From positions 27,119,905-27,183,904 of the forward strand of contig CM069448.1 in the NCBI GenBank assembly GCA_035610835.1: a DNA stretch of 64,000 nt, in the 5' to 3' direction. The notes below the pieces were generated by a model. It was not told the origin of the DNA and did not search any database. It saw only the letters and a list, made by a program, of their open reading frames with translations. This DNA is from Ophiura sarsii (taxonomy: Eukaryota > Echinodermata > Ophiuroidea > Amphilepidida > Ophiuridae). Below are positions 12,165-27,100 of this stretch, piece by piece. Position 1 is the stretch's first letter; each line of letters opens with the position of its first letter. The position numbers were made by a program, and so were the translations under genes.

Positions 12165-15100
12165 GTGTGTATATACAGTATAATATAGGCTTTACTTTCT
12201 AACATTGCCAGTGATTGGTTCCTTATACTGATACAATGTTCTGAAAAAGCAATTACAGTTTAGCTTCTATATGTACAGGGTGTTGCAAAAGTTTCAAAAC
12301 CATTTTAAAGATTTGTATCTCTTTTCAAATTAGTAGAACCAAAATGAAAATATATTTGGAAAGAGAAAACTTGTAGAATCATTTTGATACCAAACATGAC
12401 TCCAATATAAATCACACGCTGACGGGTTTGGCTACATAACTCACAATACCATAACATTGTTCAATTTGCTGGACGCACTGTGTAAGTCACTAAATCACAT
12501 GCCTCATGTTCCTCTCATTCCAGTCATGTGGATTTTTTTGTTCAAAAAAGGTTTTCACTTATTAAATGTTGTGTACAACATCAATAATGTTCATAATAAG
12601 GATTATAGCAACCTGAAATTAGAAAGAATCATTGTAGAGAACCTGTTTTTCTCTTCACTACCTCTTTCCCTTTGTCGCATCCTTGACTTTATTCAGCTCA
12701 TTATACTACGCTTTTATATAAAAGTGCAGTTTAACAGTTCGGGAAACTTTCGTCTGTATTTTAAGTCTTCTCTATCCATATGATTATATTTATCTATTTA
12801 TGCGAATTATTTATCCGGGAATATAAAGGTTGGAAAAGGTTTCAAAACTTTTGGGACACCCTGCACTATGACATACCTACCAACGCATGGCAAAAGGAGA
12901 CCAGGTCGACCACGCACTTCATACCTTACATATGTAAGACAATTACTGGGGGACAAAGAAGGTGCAATCCAAGAAAAACAGATTGCCGCACTTGCCACTG
13001 ATCGTCGTGCATGGAGAAATCTTGTAGTCGCCTGCTCTGCAGCCGACGGATGATGATGATGATGATGATGCACTATGACTAGAATACATTACAGTGCCAG
13101 TGATTGGTTACTAGAATACATAACAGTGCCAGTGATTGGTTACTAGAATACATAACAGTGCCAGTGATTGGTTACTAGAATACATTACAGTGCCAGTGAT
13201 TGGTTACTAGAATACATAACAGTGCCAGTGATGGATTACTAGAATACATAACAGTGCCAGTGATTGGTTACTAGAATACATAACAGTGCCAGTGATTGGT
13301 TACTAGAATACATAACAGTGCCAGTGATGGATTACTAGAATACATAACAGTGCCAGTGATTGGTTACTAGAATACATAACAGTGCCAGTGATTGGTTACT
13401 AGAATACATTACAGTGCCAGTGATTGGTTACTAGAATACATTACAGTGCCAGTGATTGGTTACTAGAATACATTACAGTGCCAGTGATGAGTTACTAGAA
13501 TACATTACAGTGCCAGTGATGGATTACTAGAATACATTACAGTGCCAGTGATGGGTTACTAGAATACATTGCAGTGCCAGTGATTGGTTACTAGAATACA
13601 TAACAGTGCCAGTGATTGGTTACTAGAATACATTACAGTGCCAGTGATGGGTTACTAGAATACATTACAGTGCCAGTGATTGGTTACTAGAATACATTAC
13701 AGTGCCAGTGATGGGTTACTAGAATACATTACAGTGCCAGTGATTGGTTACTAGAATACATAACAGTGCCAGTGATGGGTTACTAGAATACATTACAGTG
13801 CCAGTGATTGGTTACTAGAATACATTACAGTGTCAGTGATTGGTTACTAGAATACATAACAGTGCCAGTGATTGGTTACTAGAATACATTACAGTGCCAG
13901 TGATTGGTTACTAGAATACATTACAGTGCCAGTGATGGATTACTAGAATACATAACAGTGCCAGTGATTGGTTACTAGAATACATAACAGTGCCAGTGAT
14001 TGGTTACTAGAATACATTACAGTGCCAGTGATGGGTTACTAGAATACATTACAGTGCCAGTGATTGGTTACTAGAATACATTACAGTGCCAGTGATTGGT
14101 TACTAGAATACATTACAGTGCCAGTGATGGGTTACTAGAATACATTACAGTGCCAGTGATGGATTACTAGAATACATTACAGTGCCAGTGATGGGTTACT
14201 AGAATACATTACAGTGCCAGTGATTGGTTACTAGAATACATAACAGTGCCAGTGATTGGTTACTAGAATACATTACAGTGCCAGTGATGGGTTACTAGAA
14301 TACATTACAGTGCCAGTGATTGGTTACTAGAATACATTACAGTGCCAGTGATGGGTTACTAGAATACATTACAGTGCCAGTGATTGGTTACTAGAATACA
14401 TTACAGTGCCAGTGATGGGTTACTAGAATACATTACAGTGCCAGTGATTGGTTACTAGAATACATTACAGTGCCAGTGATTGGTTACTAGAATACATAAC
14501 AGTGCCAGTGATTGGTTACTAGAATACATTACAGTGCCAGTGATTGGTTACTAGAATACATTACAGTGCCAGTGATGGGTTACTAGAATACATAACAGTG
14601 CCAGTGATGGATTACTAGAATACATAACAGTGCCAGTGATTGGTTACTAGAATACATTACAGTGCCAGTGATTGGTTACTAGAATACATAACAGTGCCAG
14701 TGATTGGTTACTAGAATACATTACAGTGCCAGTGATGGGTTACTAGAATACATTACAGTGCCAGTGATTGGTTACTAGAATACATTACAGTGCCAGTGAT
14801 TGGTTACTAGAATACATAACACTGCCAGTGATTGGTTACTAGAATACATTACAGTGCCAGTGATTGGTTACTAGAATACATAACAGTGCCAGTGATTGGT
14901 TACTAGAATACATAACAGTGCCAGTGATTGGTTACTAGAATACATAATAGTGCCAGTGATTGGTTACTAGAATACATTACAGTGCCAGTGATGGGTTACT
15001 AGAATACATAACAGTGCCAGTGATGGGTTACTAGAATACATAACAGTGCCAGTGATTGCTTACTAGAATACATTACAGTGCCAGTGATTGGTTACTAGAA

Positions 15101-18100
15101 TACATAACAGTGCCAGTGATGGATTACTAGAATACATAACAGTGCCAGTGATTGGTTACTAGAATACATAACAGTGCCAGTGATTGGTTACTAGAATACA
15201 TAACAGTGCCAGTGATGGATTACTAGAATACATAACAGTGCCAGTGATTGGTTACTAGAATACATTACAGTGCCAGTGATTGGTTACTAGAATACATTAC
15301 AGTGCCAGTGATTGGTTACTAGAATACATTACAGTGCCAGTGATGAGTTACTAGAATACATTACAGTGCCAGTGATGGATTACTAGAATACATTACAGTG
15401 CCAGTGATGGGTTACTAGAATACATTGCAGTGCCAGTGATTGGTTACTAGAATACATAACAGTGCCAGTGATTGGTTACTAGAATACATTACAGTGCCAG
15501 TGATGGGTTACTAGAATACATTACAGTGCCAGTGATTGGTTACTAGAATACATTACAGTGCCAGTGATGGGTTACTAGAATACATTACAGTGCCAGTGAT
15601 TGGTTACTAGAATACATTACAGTGCCAGTGATGGGTTACTAGAATACATTACAGTGCCAGTGATTGGTTACTAGAATACATTACAGTGCCAGTGATTGGT
15701 TACTAGAATACATAACAGTGCCAGTGATTGGTTACTAGAATACATTACAGTGCCAGTGATTGGTTACTAGAATACATTACAGTGCCAGTGATGGATTACT
15801 AGAATACATAACAGTGCCAGTGATTGGTTACTAGAATACATAACAGTGCCAGTGATTGGTTACTAGAATACATTACAGTGCCAGTGATGGGTTACTAGAA
15901 TACATTACAGTGCCAGTGATTGGTTACTAGAATACATTACAGTGCCAGTGATTGGTTACTAGAATACATTACAGTGCCAGTGATGGGTTACTAGAATACA
16001 TTACAGTGCCAGTGATGGATTACTAGAATACATTACAGTGCCAGTGATGGGTTACTAGAATACATTACAGTGCCAGTGATTGGTTACTAGAATACATAAC
16101 AGTGCCAGTGATTGGTTACTAGAATACATTACAGTGCCAGTGATGGGTTACTAGAATACATTACAGTGCCAGTGATTGGTTACTAGAATACATTACAGTG
16201 CCAGTGATGGGTTACTAGAATACATTACAGTGCCAGTGATTGGTTACTAGAATACATTACAGTGCCAGTGATGGGTTACTAGAATACATTACAGTGCCAG
16301 TGATTGGTTACTAGAATACATTACAGTGCCAGTGATTGGTTACTAGAATACATAACAGTGCCAGTGATTGGTTACTAGAATACATTACAGTGCCAGTGAT
16401 TGGTTACTAGAATACATTACAGTGCCAGTGATGGGTTACTAGAATACATAACAGTGCCAGTGATGGATTACTAGAATACATAACAGTGCCAGTGATTGGT
16501 TACTAGAATACATTACAGTGCCAGTGATTGGTTACTAGAATACATAACAGTGCCAGTGATTGGTTACTAGAATACATTACAGTGCCAGTGATGGGTTACT
16601 AGAATACATTACAGTGCCAGTGATTGGTTACTAGAATACATTACAGTGCCAGTGATTGGTTACTAGAATACATAACACTGCCAGTGATTGGTTACTAGAA
16701 TACATTACAGTGCCAGTGATTGGTTACTAGAATACATAACAGTGCCAGTGATTGGTTACTAGAATACATAACAGTGCCAGTGATTGGTTACTAGAATACA
16801 TAATAGTGCCAGTGATTGGTTACTAGAATACATTACAGTGCCAGTGATGGGTTACTAGAATACATAACAGTGCCAGTGATGGGTTACTAGAATACATTAC
16901 AGTGCCAGTGATGGGTTACTAGAATACATTACAGTGCCAGTGATTGGTTACTAGAATACATAACAGTGCCAGTGATGGGTTACTAGAATACATTACAGTG
17001 CCAGTGATTGGTTACTAGAATACATAACAGTGCCTGTGATTGGTTACTAGAATACATTACAGTGCCAATGATGGGTTACTAGAATACATTACAGTGCCAG
17101 TGATGGGTTACTAGAATACATTACAGTGCCAGTGATTGGTTACTATAATACATAACAGTGCCAGTGATGGGTTACTAGAATACATTACAGTGCCAGTGAT
17201 TGGTTACTAGAATACATTACAGTGCCAGTGATTGGTTACTAGAATACATTACAGTGCCAGTGATTGGTTACTAGAATACATAACAGTGCCAGTGATTGGT
17301 TACTAGAATACATTACAGTGCCAGTGATGGGTTACTAGAATACATTACAGTGCCAGTGATGGGTTACTAGAATACATTACAGTGCCAGTGATGGGTTACT
17401 AGAATACATTGCAGTGCCAGTGATTGGTTACTAGAATACATAACAGTGCCAGTGATTGGTTACTAGAATACATTACAGTGCCAGTGATGGGTTACTAGAA
17501 TACATTACAGTGCCAGTGATTGGTTACTAGAATACATTACAGTGCCAGTGATGGGTTACTAGAATACATTACAGTGCCAGTGATTGGTTACTAGAATACA
17601 TTACAGTGCCAGTGATTGGTTACTAGAATACATTACAGTGCCAGTGATGGATTACTAGAATACATAACAGTGCCAGTGATTGGTTACTAGAATACATAAC
17701 AGTGCCAGTGATTGGTTACTAGAATACATTACAGTGCCAGTGATGGGTTACTAGAATACATTACAGTGCCAGTGATTGGTTACTAGAATACATTACAGTG
17801 CCAGTGATTGGTTACTAGAATACATTACCGTGCCAGTGATGGGTTACTAGAATACATTACAGTGCCAGTGATGGATTACTAGAATACATTACAGTGCCAG
17901 TGATGGGTTACTAGAATACATTACAGTGCCAGTGATTGGTTACTAGAATACATAACAGTGCCAGTGATTGGTTACTAGAATACATTACAGTGCCAGTGAT
18001 GGGTTACTAGAATACATTACAGTGCCAGTGATTGGTTACTAGAATACATTACAGTGCCAGTGATGGGTTACTAGAATACATTACAGTGCCAGTGATGGGT

Positions 18101-21100
18101 TACTAGAATACATTACAGTGCCAGTGATTGGTTACTAGAATACATTACAGTGCCAGTGATGGGTTACTAGAATACATTACAGTGCCAGTGATTGGTTACT
18201 AGAATACATTACAGTGCCAGTGATTGGTTACTAGAATACATAACAGTGCCAGTGATTGGTTACTAGAATACATTACAGTGCCAGTGATTGGTTACTAGAA
18301 TACATTACAGTGCCAGTGATGGGTTACTAGAATACATAACAGTGCCAGTGATGGATTACTAGAATACATAACAGTGCCAGTGATTGGTTACTAGAATACA
18401 TTACAGTGCCAGTGATTGGTTACTAGAATACATAACAGTGCCAGTGATTGGTTACTAGAATACATTACAGTGCCAGTGATGGGTTACTAGAATACATTAC
18501 AGTGCCAGTGATTGGTTACTAGAATACATTACAGTGCCAGTGATTGGTTACTAGAATACATAACAGTGCCAGTGATTGGTTACTAGAATACATTACAGTG
18601 CCAGTGATTGGTTACTAGAATACATAACAGTGCCAGTGATTGGTTACTAGAATACATAACAGTGCCAGTGATTGGTTACTAGAATACATAATAGTGCCAG
18701 TGATTGGTTACTAGAATACATTACAGTGCCAGTGATGGGTTACTAGAATACATAACAGTGCCAGTGATGGGTTACTAGAATACATTACAGTGCCAGTGAT
18801 TGGTTACTAGAATACATAACAGTGCCAGTGATGGGTTACTAGAATACATTACAGTGCCAGTGATTGGTTACTAGAATACATAACAGTGCCTGTGATTGGT
18901 TACTAGAATACATTACAGTGCCAATGATGGGTTACTAGAATACATTACAGTGCCAGTGATGGGTTACTAGAATACATTACAGTGCCAGTGATTGGTTACT
19001 AGAATACATAACAGTGCCAGTGATGGGTTACTAGAATACATTACAGTGCCAGTGATTGGTTACTAGAATACATTACAGTGCCAGTGATGGGTTACTAGAA
19101 TACATTACAGTGCCAGTGATTGGTTACTAGAATACATAACAGTGCCAGTGATTGGTTACTAGAATACATTACAGTGCCAGTGATGGGTTACTAGAATACA
19201 TTACAGTGCCAGTGATGGGTTACTAGAATACATTACAGTGCCAGTGATGGTTTATTAGAATACATTACAGTGCCAGTGATGGGTTACTAGAATACATTAC
19301 CTCAGATAACGGAATTAATTATTCATTAAGTCCCCCATGGAGACATCCGTACTGTTCAATTTTTGAAGGAAATGATACCAAAAATAATGTGAGAATTATT
19401 AATTGAAAATACATAATACTTATCTTAATTGACCATTGGACGTGAATTAGCCAATAGTAATTGGTATAAGATTTGACCTTATAAGTATATAATTTTTTCT
19501 TTAATCATTACTCGTTGATATTTATATTTATGATCGTAAAAAGTCAATAATTGGGATTTAAACCCATAAATGTTCAAGATTAATCACCAAAAGCCATATA
19601 ATACCCACACACCCACCTGGTTACCTACCCCAAAGAGGTATCCAGGGGGGGCTGGCTACCTACCAAAGAGGTGCCAGGAGGAGCCTACCCCAAAGAGGCT
19701 CCGGGAAAAGGACTCGTGGGCCAAGATACCAAAGATCAGTGTACAAACCAACATGGCAGCCACGGAGGACCAGGATGCACGACCAACAGCGGTCCAAAAC
19801 ACTGTAGGGGCTAGGAACAAAGAGGTGCTGGGGGGAGCCTACCCCAAAGAGGCTCCGGGAAAAGGACTCGTGGGCCAAGATACCAAAGATCAGAGTACGA
19901 ACCAACATGGCAGCCACGGAGGACCAGGATGCACGACCAACAGCGGTCCAACACACTGTAGGGGCTAGGAACAGATTCGACTAATGACATGGGAAAAACC
20001 CTATAGAGCTACAAAAGCCCTCCAATAGGGGACGGGAGCCAAAGGACACAAAGAACAGAGGCTCCGGCCGGGGGATGAGGGCCAAGATACCAAAGATCAA
20101 TGGCACCACGGGATGAGAACCAATATGCACAACCAACAGGTCCACAACAGGGCCGAAAAGTGAAGGACCCAGGTGCACAACAAACATGGCCCGCCACATG
20201 GCAGAATTTATTATATATTTTTGATATAAGTTTCAAAGAAACCAAAAGAAATCCGAAAAAGACAAACAAATAAATAAACACTATAAAATAAAGAGATTGA
20301 GACCACTTTGTTAAAATAATGACAAAATTAATTTTAAGAAAAATAAATAAAAATAAAAAATAATTTGAAACATGGATAGGACTTAACCAGGCAAATTGGC
20401 CTAGCTACAATTGGGTGGGTGGGAGTGGCGATTCGTAAATAATACTTCCTCTCAGTAGAACAACCGACAAGCGAATGAAAATGAAATGGGCACTGGAGAT
20501 AGAACCAAAACCCGCGGGACTTGGAAGACGGCCTCTGATTGGCTCATCAACCGGTAGTCATGACATGGATGCAAACAACATCTAAAGCACGTCACTTCCG
20601 TTTCATGGGGTAAATGAGTTCGATCGAGAGTGCCCTCTATCAAACTTAATTACAGTGCCAGTGATTGGTTACTAGAATACATTACATTGCCAGTGATGGG
20701 TTACTAGAATACATTACAGTGCCAGTGATTGGTTACTAGAATACATTACAGTGCCAGTGATGGGTTACTAGAATACATTACAGTGCCAGTGATTGGTTAC
20801 TAGAATACATTACAGTGCCAGTGATGGGTTACTAGAATACATTACAGTGCCAGTGATTGGTTATTAGAATACATTACAGTGCCAGTGATTGGTTACTAGA
20901 ATACATAACAGTGCCAGTGATTGGTTACTAGAATACATTCCAGTGCCAGTGATTGGTTACTAGAATACATTACAGTGCCAGTGATGGTTTACTAGAATAT
21001 ATAACAGTGCCAGTGATGGATTACTAGAATACATAACAGTGCCAGTGATTGGTTACTAGAATACATTACAGTGCCAGTGATTGGTTACTAGAATACATAA

Positions 21101-24100
21101 CAGGGCCAGTGATTGGTTACTAGAATACATTACAGTGCCAGTGATGGGTTACTAGAATACATTACAGTGCCAGTGATTGGTTACTAGAATACATTACAGT
21201 GCCAGTGATTGGTTACTAGAATACATAACAGTGCCAGTGATTGGTTATTAGAATACATTACAGTGCCAGTGATTGGTTACTAGAATACATAACAGTGCCA
21301 GTGATTGGTTACTAGAATACATAACAGTGCCAGTGATTGGTTACTAGAATACATTGCAGTGCCAGTGATTGGTTACTAGAATACATAACAGTGCCAGTGA
21401 TGGGTTACTAGAATACATTACAGTGCCAGTGATTGGTTACTAGAATACATAACAGTGCCAGTGATGGGTTACTAGAATACATTACAGTGCCAGTGATTGG
21501 TTACTAGAATACATAACAGTGCCTGTGATTGGTTACTAGAATACATTACAGTGCCAGTGATGGGTTACTAGAATACATTACAGTGCCAGTGATGGGTTAC
21601 TAGAATACATTACAGTGCCAGTGATTGGTTACTAGATTACATAACAGTGCCAGTGATGGGTTACTAGAATACATTACAGTGCCAGTGATTGGTTACTAGA
21701 TTACATTACAGTGCCAGTGATTGGTTACTATAATACATTACAGTGCCAGTGATTGGTTACTAGAATACATAACAGTGCCAGTGATTGGTTACTAGAATAC
21801 ATTACAGTGCCAGTGATGGGTTACTAGAATACATTACAGTGCCAGTGATGGGTTACTAGAATACATTACAGTGCCAGTGATGGTTTATTAGAATACATTA
21901 CAGTGCCAGTGATGGGTTACTAGAATACATTACAGTGCCAGTGATTGGTTACTAGAATACATTACAGTGTTACAGTGCCAGTGATGGGTTACTAGAATAC
22001 ATTACAGTGCCAGTGATTGGTTACTAGAATACATTACATTGCCAGTGATGGGTTACTAGAATATATAACAGTGCCAGTGATGGATTACTAGAATACATAA
22101 CAGTGCCAGTGATTGGTTACTAGAATACATTACAGTGCCAGTGATTGGTTACTAGAATACATAACAGGGCCAGTGATTGGTTACTAGAATACATTACAGT
22201 GCCAGTGATGGGTTACTAGAATACATTACAGTGCCAGTGATTGGTTACTAGAATACATTACAGTGCCAGTGATTGGTTACTAGAATACATAACAGTGCCA
22301 GTGATTGGTTATTAGAATACATTACAGTGCCAGTGATTGGTTACTAGAATACATAACAGTGCCAGTGATTGGTTACTAGAATACATAACAGTGCCAGTGA
22401 TTGGTTACTAGAATACATTGCAGTGCCAGTGATTGGTTACTAGAATACATAACAGTGCCAGTGATGGGTTACTAGAATACATTACAGTGCCAGTGATTGG
22501 TTACTAGAATACATAACAGTGCCAGTGATGGGTTACTAGAATACATTACAGTGCCAGTGATTGGTTACTAGAATACATAACAGTGCCTGTGATTGGTTAC
22601 TAGAATACATTACAGTGCCAGTGATGGGTTACTAGAATACATTACAGTGCCAGTGATGGGTTACTAGAATACATTACAGTGCCAGTGATTGGTTACTAGA
22701 ATACATAACAGTGCCAGTGATGGGTTACTAGAATACATTACAGTGCCAGTGATTGGTTACTAGATTACATTACAGTGCCAGTGATTGGTTACTATAATAC
22801 ATTACAGTGCCAGTGATTGGTTACTAGAATACATAACAGTGCCAGTGATTGGTTACTAGAATACATTACAGTGCCAGTGATGGGTTACTAGAATACATTA
22901 CAGTGCCAGTGATGGGTTACTAGAATACATTACAGTGCCAGTGATGGTTTATTAGAATACATTACAGTGCCAGTGATGGGTTACTAGAATACATTACAGT
23001 GCCAGTGATTGGTTACTAGAATACATTACAGTGTTACAGTGCCAGTGATGGGTTACTAGAATACATTACAGTGCCAGTGATTGGTTACTAGAATACATTA
23101 CATTGCCAGTGATGGGTTACTAAAATACATTACAGTGCCAGTGATTGGTTACTAGAATACATTACAGTGCCAGTGATGGGTTACTAGAATACATTACAGT
23201 GCCAGTGATTGGTTACTAGAATACATTACAGTGCCAGTGATGGGTTACTAGAATACATTACAGTGCCAGTGATTGGTTACTAGAATACATTACAGTGCCA
23301 GTGATTGGTTACTAGAATACATTACAGTGCCAGTGATGGGTTACTAGAATACATTACAGTTCCAGTGATTGGTTACTAGAATACGTTACAGTGTCAGTGA
23401 TTGGTTACTAGAATACATTACAGTGCCAGTGATTGGTTACTAGAATACATTACAGTGCCAGTGATTGGTTACTAGAATACATTACAGTGCCAGTGATGGG
23501 TTACTAGAATACATTACAGTGCCAGTGATGGGTTACTAGAATACATTACAGTGCCAGTGATTGGTTACTCTCATGAAGCGATAATCTGAATAGACACATT
23601 CAATTTGAACTTCTATAAATGCATAAAATTAAAATCAAAATCAAATGTTTACTATTGTCTTAAAACAAAAATACGTAAAATAACATCAAACGATAATAGC
23701 ATAACATACATAACAGGGAAAGCACTGGATCAAAGATGTGAGAGGTCCCATGACATTTTTCAGGACCCCGTAGGACTTCAAAAAACAAATTTAAGGGGTC
23801 CCCAAAGAAATTGAGGGGTCCTGAAGTTTGGGTATTTGAACATTTTACTTTTTTACGGACAGTTTTAATGAATTTATATTGCAAGCACAGGATGGATATG
23901 TAATTTACAGATTTCTTAAGGTTTTCATTTCCATACATCGTCAAATTTAAGGGGTCCCTTCAATTTTGATCGGGACCTGCAAGTCTTTCCAATTTGAAAC
24001 CTGACACGCCAAACCAGAAAATGAGAGGTCCAGGATGCGCAGTTGCGTCAGAATGCGACCCCTGATACATAACATAATGATTTAGCCAGGATAATACTTT

Positions 24101-27100
24101 CAGCTAATATAAGAACACCAACAAATGATTTGATGGATGCACTTCAATGGGTTAAACTTGATAAAAGATGGCATAATCACCTATTACTAATTGTGTATAA
24201 ATGTTTAAGAAATGCAAGTCCATTATACTTATCGATGCAGTTTGAATTTGTTCATAATAACCATTCTCATGTAACAAGAAATCACACGAGTAATACTTTG
24301 GTTGTACTGAAATTTATGTCTAACTCAGGTATGCGAACGTTTCATGTTAGGGCAGCATATGCCTGGAACAACTTGCCATCAACAATCAGGACCGAGCTTG
24401 AGAATATGTCAGTGCAACAATTTAGAACAAAGATCCATGGAATTTAAATTTTGTGTTCTAAAGTATATTACAATTCTGCATTTTCTTGCTGAATTTATCT
24501 GTTGGTTTTGTATATATATTTATGTAAATACAGGGTGTCCCAAAAGTCTATGCACGTTTTTGAGGAGTCATATCTCATAAAATATAAATCATATGGTATA
24601 AATTTAACCATATTTTGATAGACGAGATTTGGGAAATTATTTTGATACCAAACACAACCCTATTGGTGAACCACCAACATTATAAAACTGGTTGAAAGTT
24701 TTTGGCCGTGTGAGACCTACCCATACCAAGTACCACACATTGTTGCTAAAACCAAGTGCGCATAAATTAACGGTATGAAAGCAACGTTGCGCATTAGTCA
24801 CAGTTCACTGCTTACCTTGAAACATTAATATTATTACCAAACTCTGTCACTCACAACATAAATAGGCGCAGTAGACAACATTGCACAGCAAAAGTCTTCA
24901 TTCAAGATGGTTTACAACATAGATAATCGAATACAAATTGTATGGTTCTACGCTGAAACAAATTCAGTTCAACTTACTCAACAAAAGTTCAGAAAACATT
25001 TAAAAGTGAAACGCGCACCAGGAAGAATATCCATTCTGAAGTTGGTGGATACATTTTTGAACACAGGAACTGTGCATGATTTGTCTCGATGTGGTAGAAA
25101 AAAGACTGGTTGATCAACAAGTCACATTGATGTTATAAGACCAAAGAGATCTATTCGCCGACTTTCCGCAGAAAACAAGATTAAAAGATCAACTGTTCAC
25201 AGAATTTTGCGTAAGGACTTGAAGAAGTTTCCATACAAGATTCAGATCAAACAAAACATTTAAACTAGATTTCACTATAGAAACGAACATGATGTGTGAT
25301 ATAGTTTGTTATTATGAATGGGATCACTGTAAGGTAAAATTTTAAATATTACATTTGACGGATCACTTTCCGTGTAACCAACTCTACCCGTCTTTTTGTT
25401 AATCTCAATAGGTATGGATTTATGAACTTTATTCCTCCGAAGTATAAAATTACATTTTTGCAGTAATACATATTTTTCTTCTAGGGTGTTATTACAAACA
25501 GATGTTACTCCAATGTTTGGTATCAAAATTAATTCCCACATCTCCTCTTTCTAAATATGTATTCATATTTTCAATACGACTTATATTTTGTGAAATACAA
25601 AGCTTCAAAGTCGTGCATAGACTTTTGGGACACCCTGTAGTTGTTATATTGTAAATAATTATGTATTTTTCTCTGTGAAATGAGGGCCTGCTTGGAAAGC
25701 AGTGCTTGACACTGAAGCTGTTTACCCTCAATAAAGAAAGATTAAATAAAAAATAATAAATTTGACACCTTGCAAGTTACAGTGCCAGTGATTGGTCACC
25801 AACATGATACAATAATCGGAATAGCTAATCAAAATTAACTTTCAATTTATATTTTAAGACTGGAATACTTCCACGGTGCCAGTGGTGGTTGCTTTACATG
25901 ATACAATAATCCGAGTAGCCAATATTAGGCTTCTAAATTTCTTAGGGGGTTTTAAGCTTATTTCTCTCAGTTCTTCCTTCCCCATTTTTTATATTTGGTA
26001 GTAAATTCTTTAATGCGTGTCCATTCTCTGGGGTACTAAGTATTGAAATTCAAAAGTGGTAAAATATACAGATATTTTTAAATTAAACAACTTGGTTTAT
26101 CAAATTACTGAACATTGAGTATCCATTGTTTTCAAATTAACAGCACATTTGTATTTGTAGTGCTTACACAAATAAGAGAACTTACGTATTACTCAACTCT
26201 AACCGTAACTGTAATCCTAACTGTATAACCTTAATATTTACCATAACCAGCCAAACTGTAACCCTATACCTCATTTTCATTTCTAACTCTTACGGCTATA
26301 TTAAAAAAATCTTTTGTCTCAAAGCTTTTCAGTTTTTCAAAACCTTTTTCATTCATTTTCATTCATAAAAGGTTTATTAAAAACTGTTCTTGCAGCAAAT
26401 ACAAAGTAGCTCAATTACAACAATTTTACAATTATACACATAAAAATATAGTCATCAAAGGAAACAATATAATCTACTAAAATTAATTACATGAACCTAT
26501 TGCGGAATGTGGATTTTTTTAAGTTTTTTTTTTTTTTTAATATTGAAATCCTTGTAAAAGTGACCTTTGTATTTAAAATGATGTGATCAATGAAAATCTG
26601 AAAAATCGGTTTGGGGTTTTTTTGGGGTTTTTTGAAGAAAAAAAAAAAAAAAAAATTTTTCTTCTTTTCCTATTGCGCATCAATTATCCAACGCCGGGAG
26701 CTTTGAGACAAATGATTTTTTTAATATAGCCTAACCAGCCAAACTGTAACGCTATACCTGATTCTTATTTCTAACTCTTGACTCATAAAATACATGTTTT
26801 CATTTACCTTCAGATGAGGTGGCTGGTCCATGACAATCTCAATCGCTTCCTAGGAATCTGTTTTCCCATCAAAAATTCTCATATATTCTACCACATTGCG
26901 GAATATTGTCCTAAGGGTAGTCTACATAGCGTCCTGGCAAAAGATGAAATGTCGCTGGATCTAAGCTTCAAGTTGTCTTTCATATTTGATATAGCTAAGG
27001 TAAAGTCCATGCATAATATCAATACCTATTTGTGTTGACCCATGAAGCTCTACACAACACAATATCGAAAAAGGCTGAGTGTTGCCTAACCGATCTACTT

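Larger units (their letters stand above)
12165..26813 (+). other. Guanylate cyclase intron a (14.6 kb), mostly satellite
   Basis: Holds, in order, one ancestral satellite unit, a mariner relic, a LINE 3' end, the 32-bp satellite in two blocks with an insertion, a LINE fragment with a hAT MITE, a second mariner relic, two long ancestral satellite units and a nested MITE. No additional cyclase exon is needed: the exons on either side join in phase and in register with the family. Confidence 0.85.

Noticed and set aside
19570..19968. 132-codon frame with Pro/Lys-rich repeats
   Set aside because: Generated by the 154-bp tandem duplication; low complexity, antisense also open.
13078..23569. CRISPR-like array (regular short repeats)
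   Set aside because: Units are contiguous 32-bp copies with no unique spacers, in an intron of an animal gene; it is a satellite.
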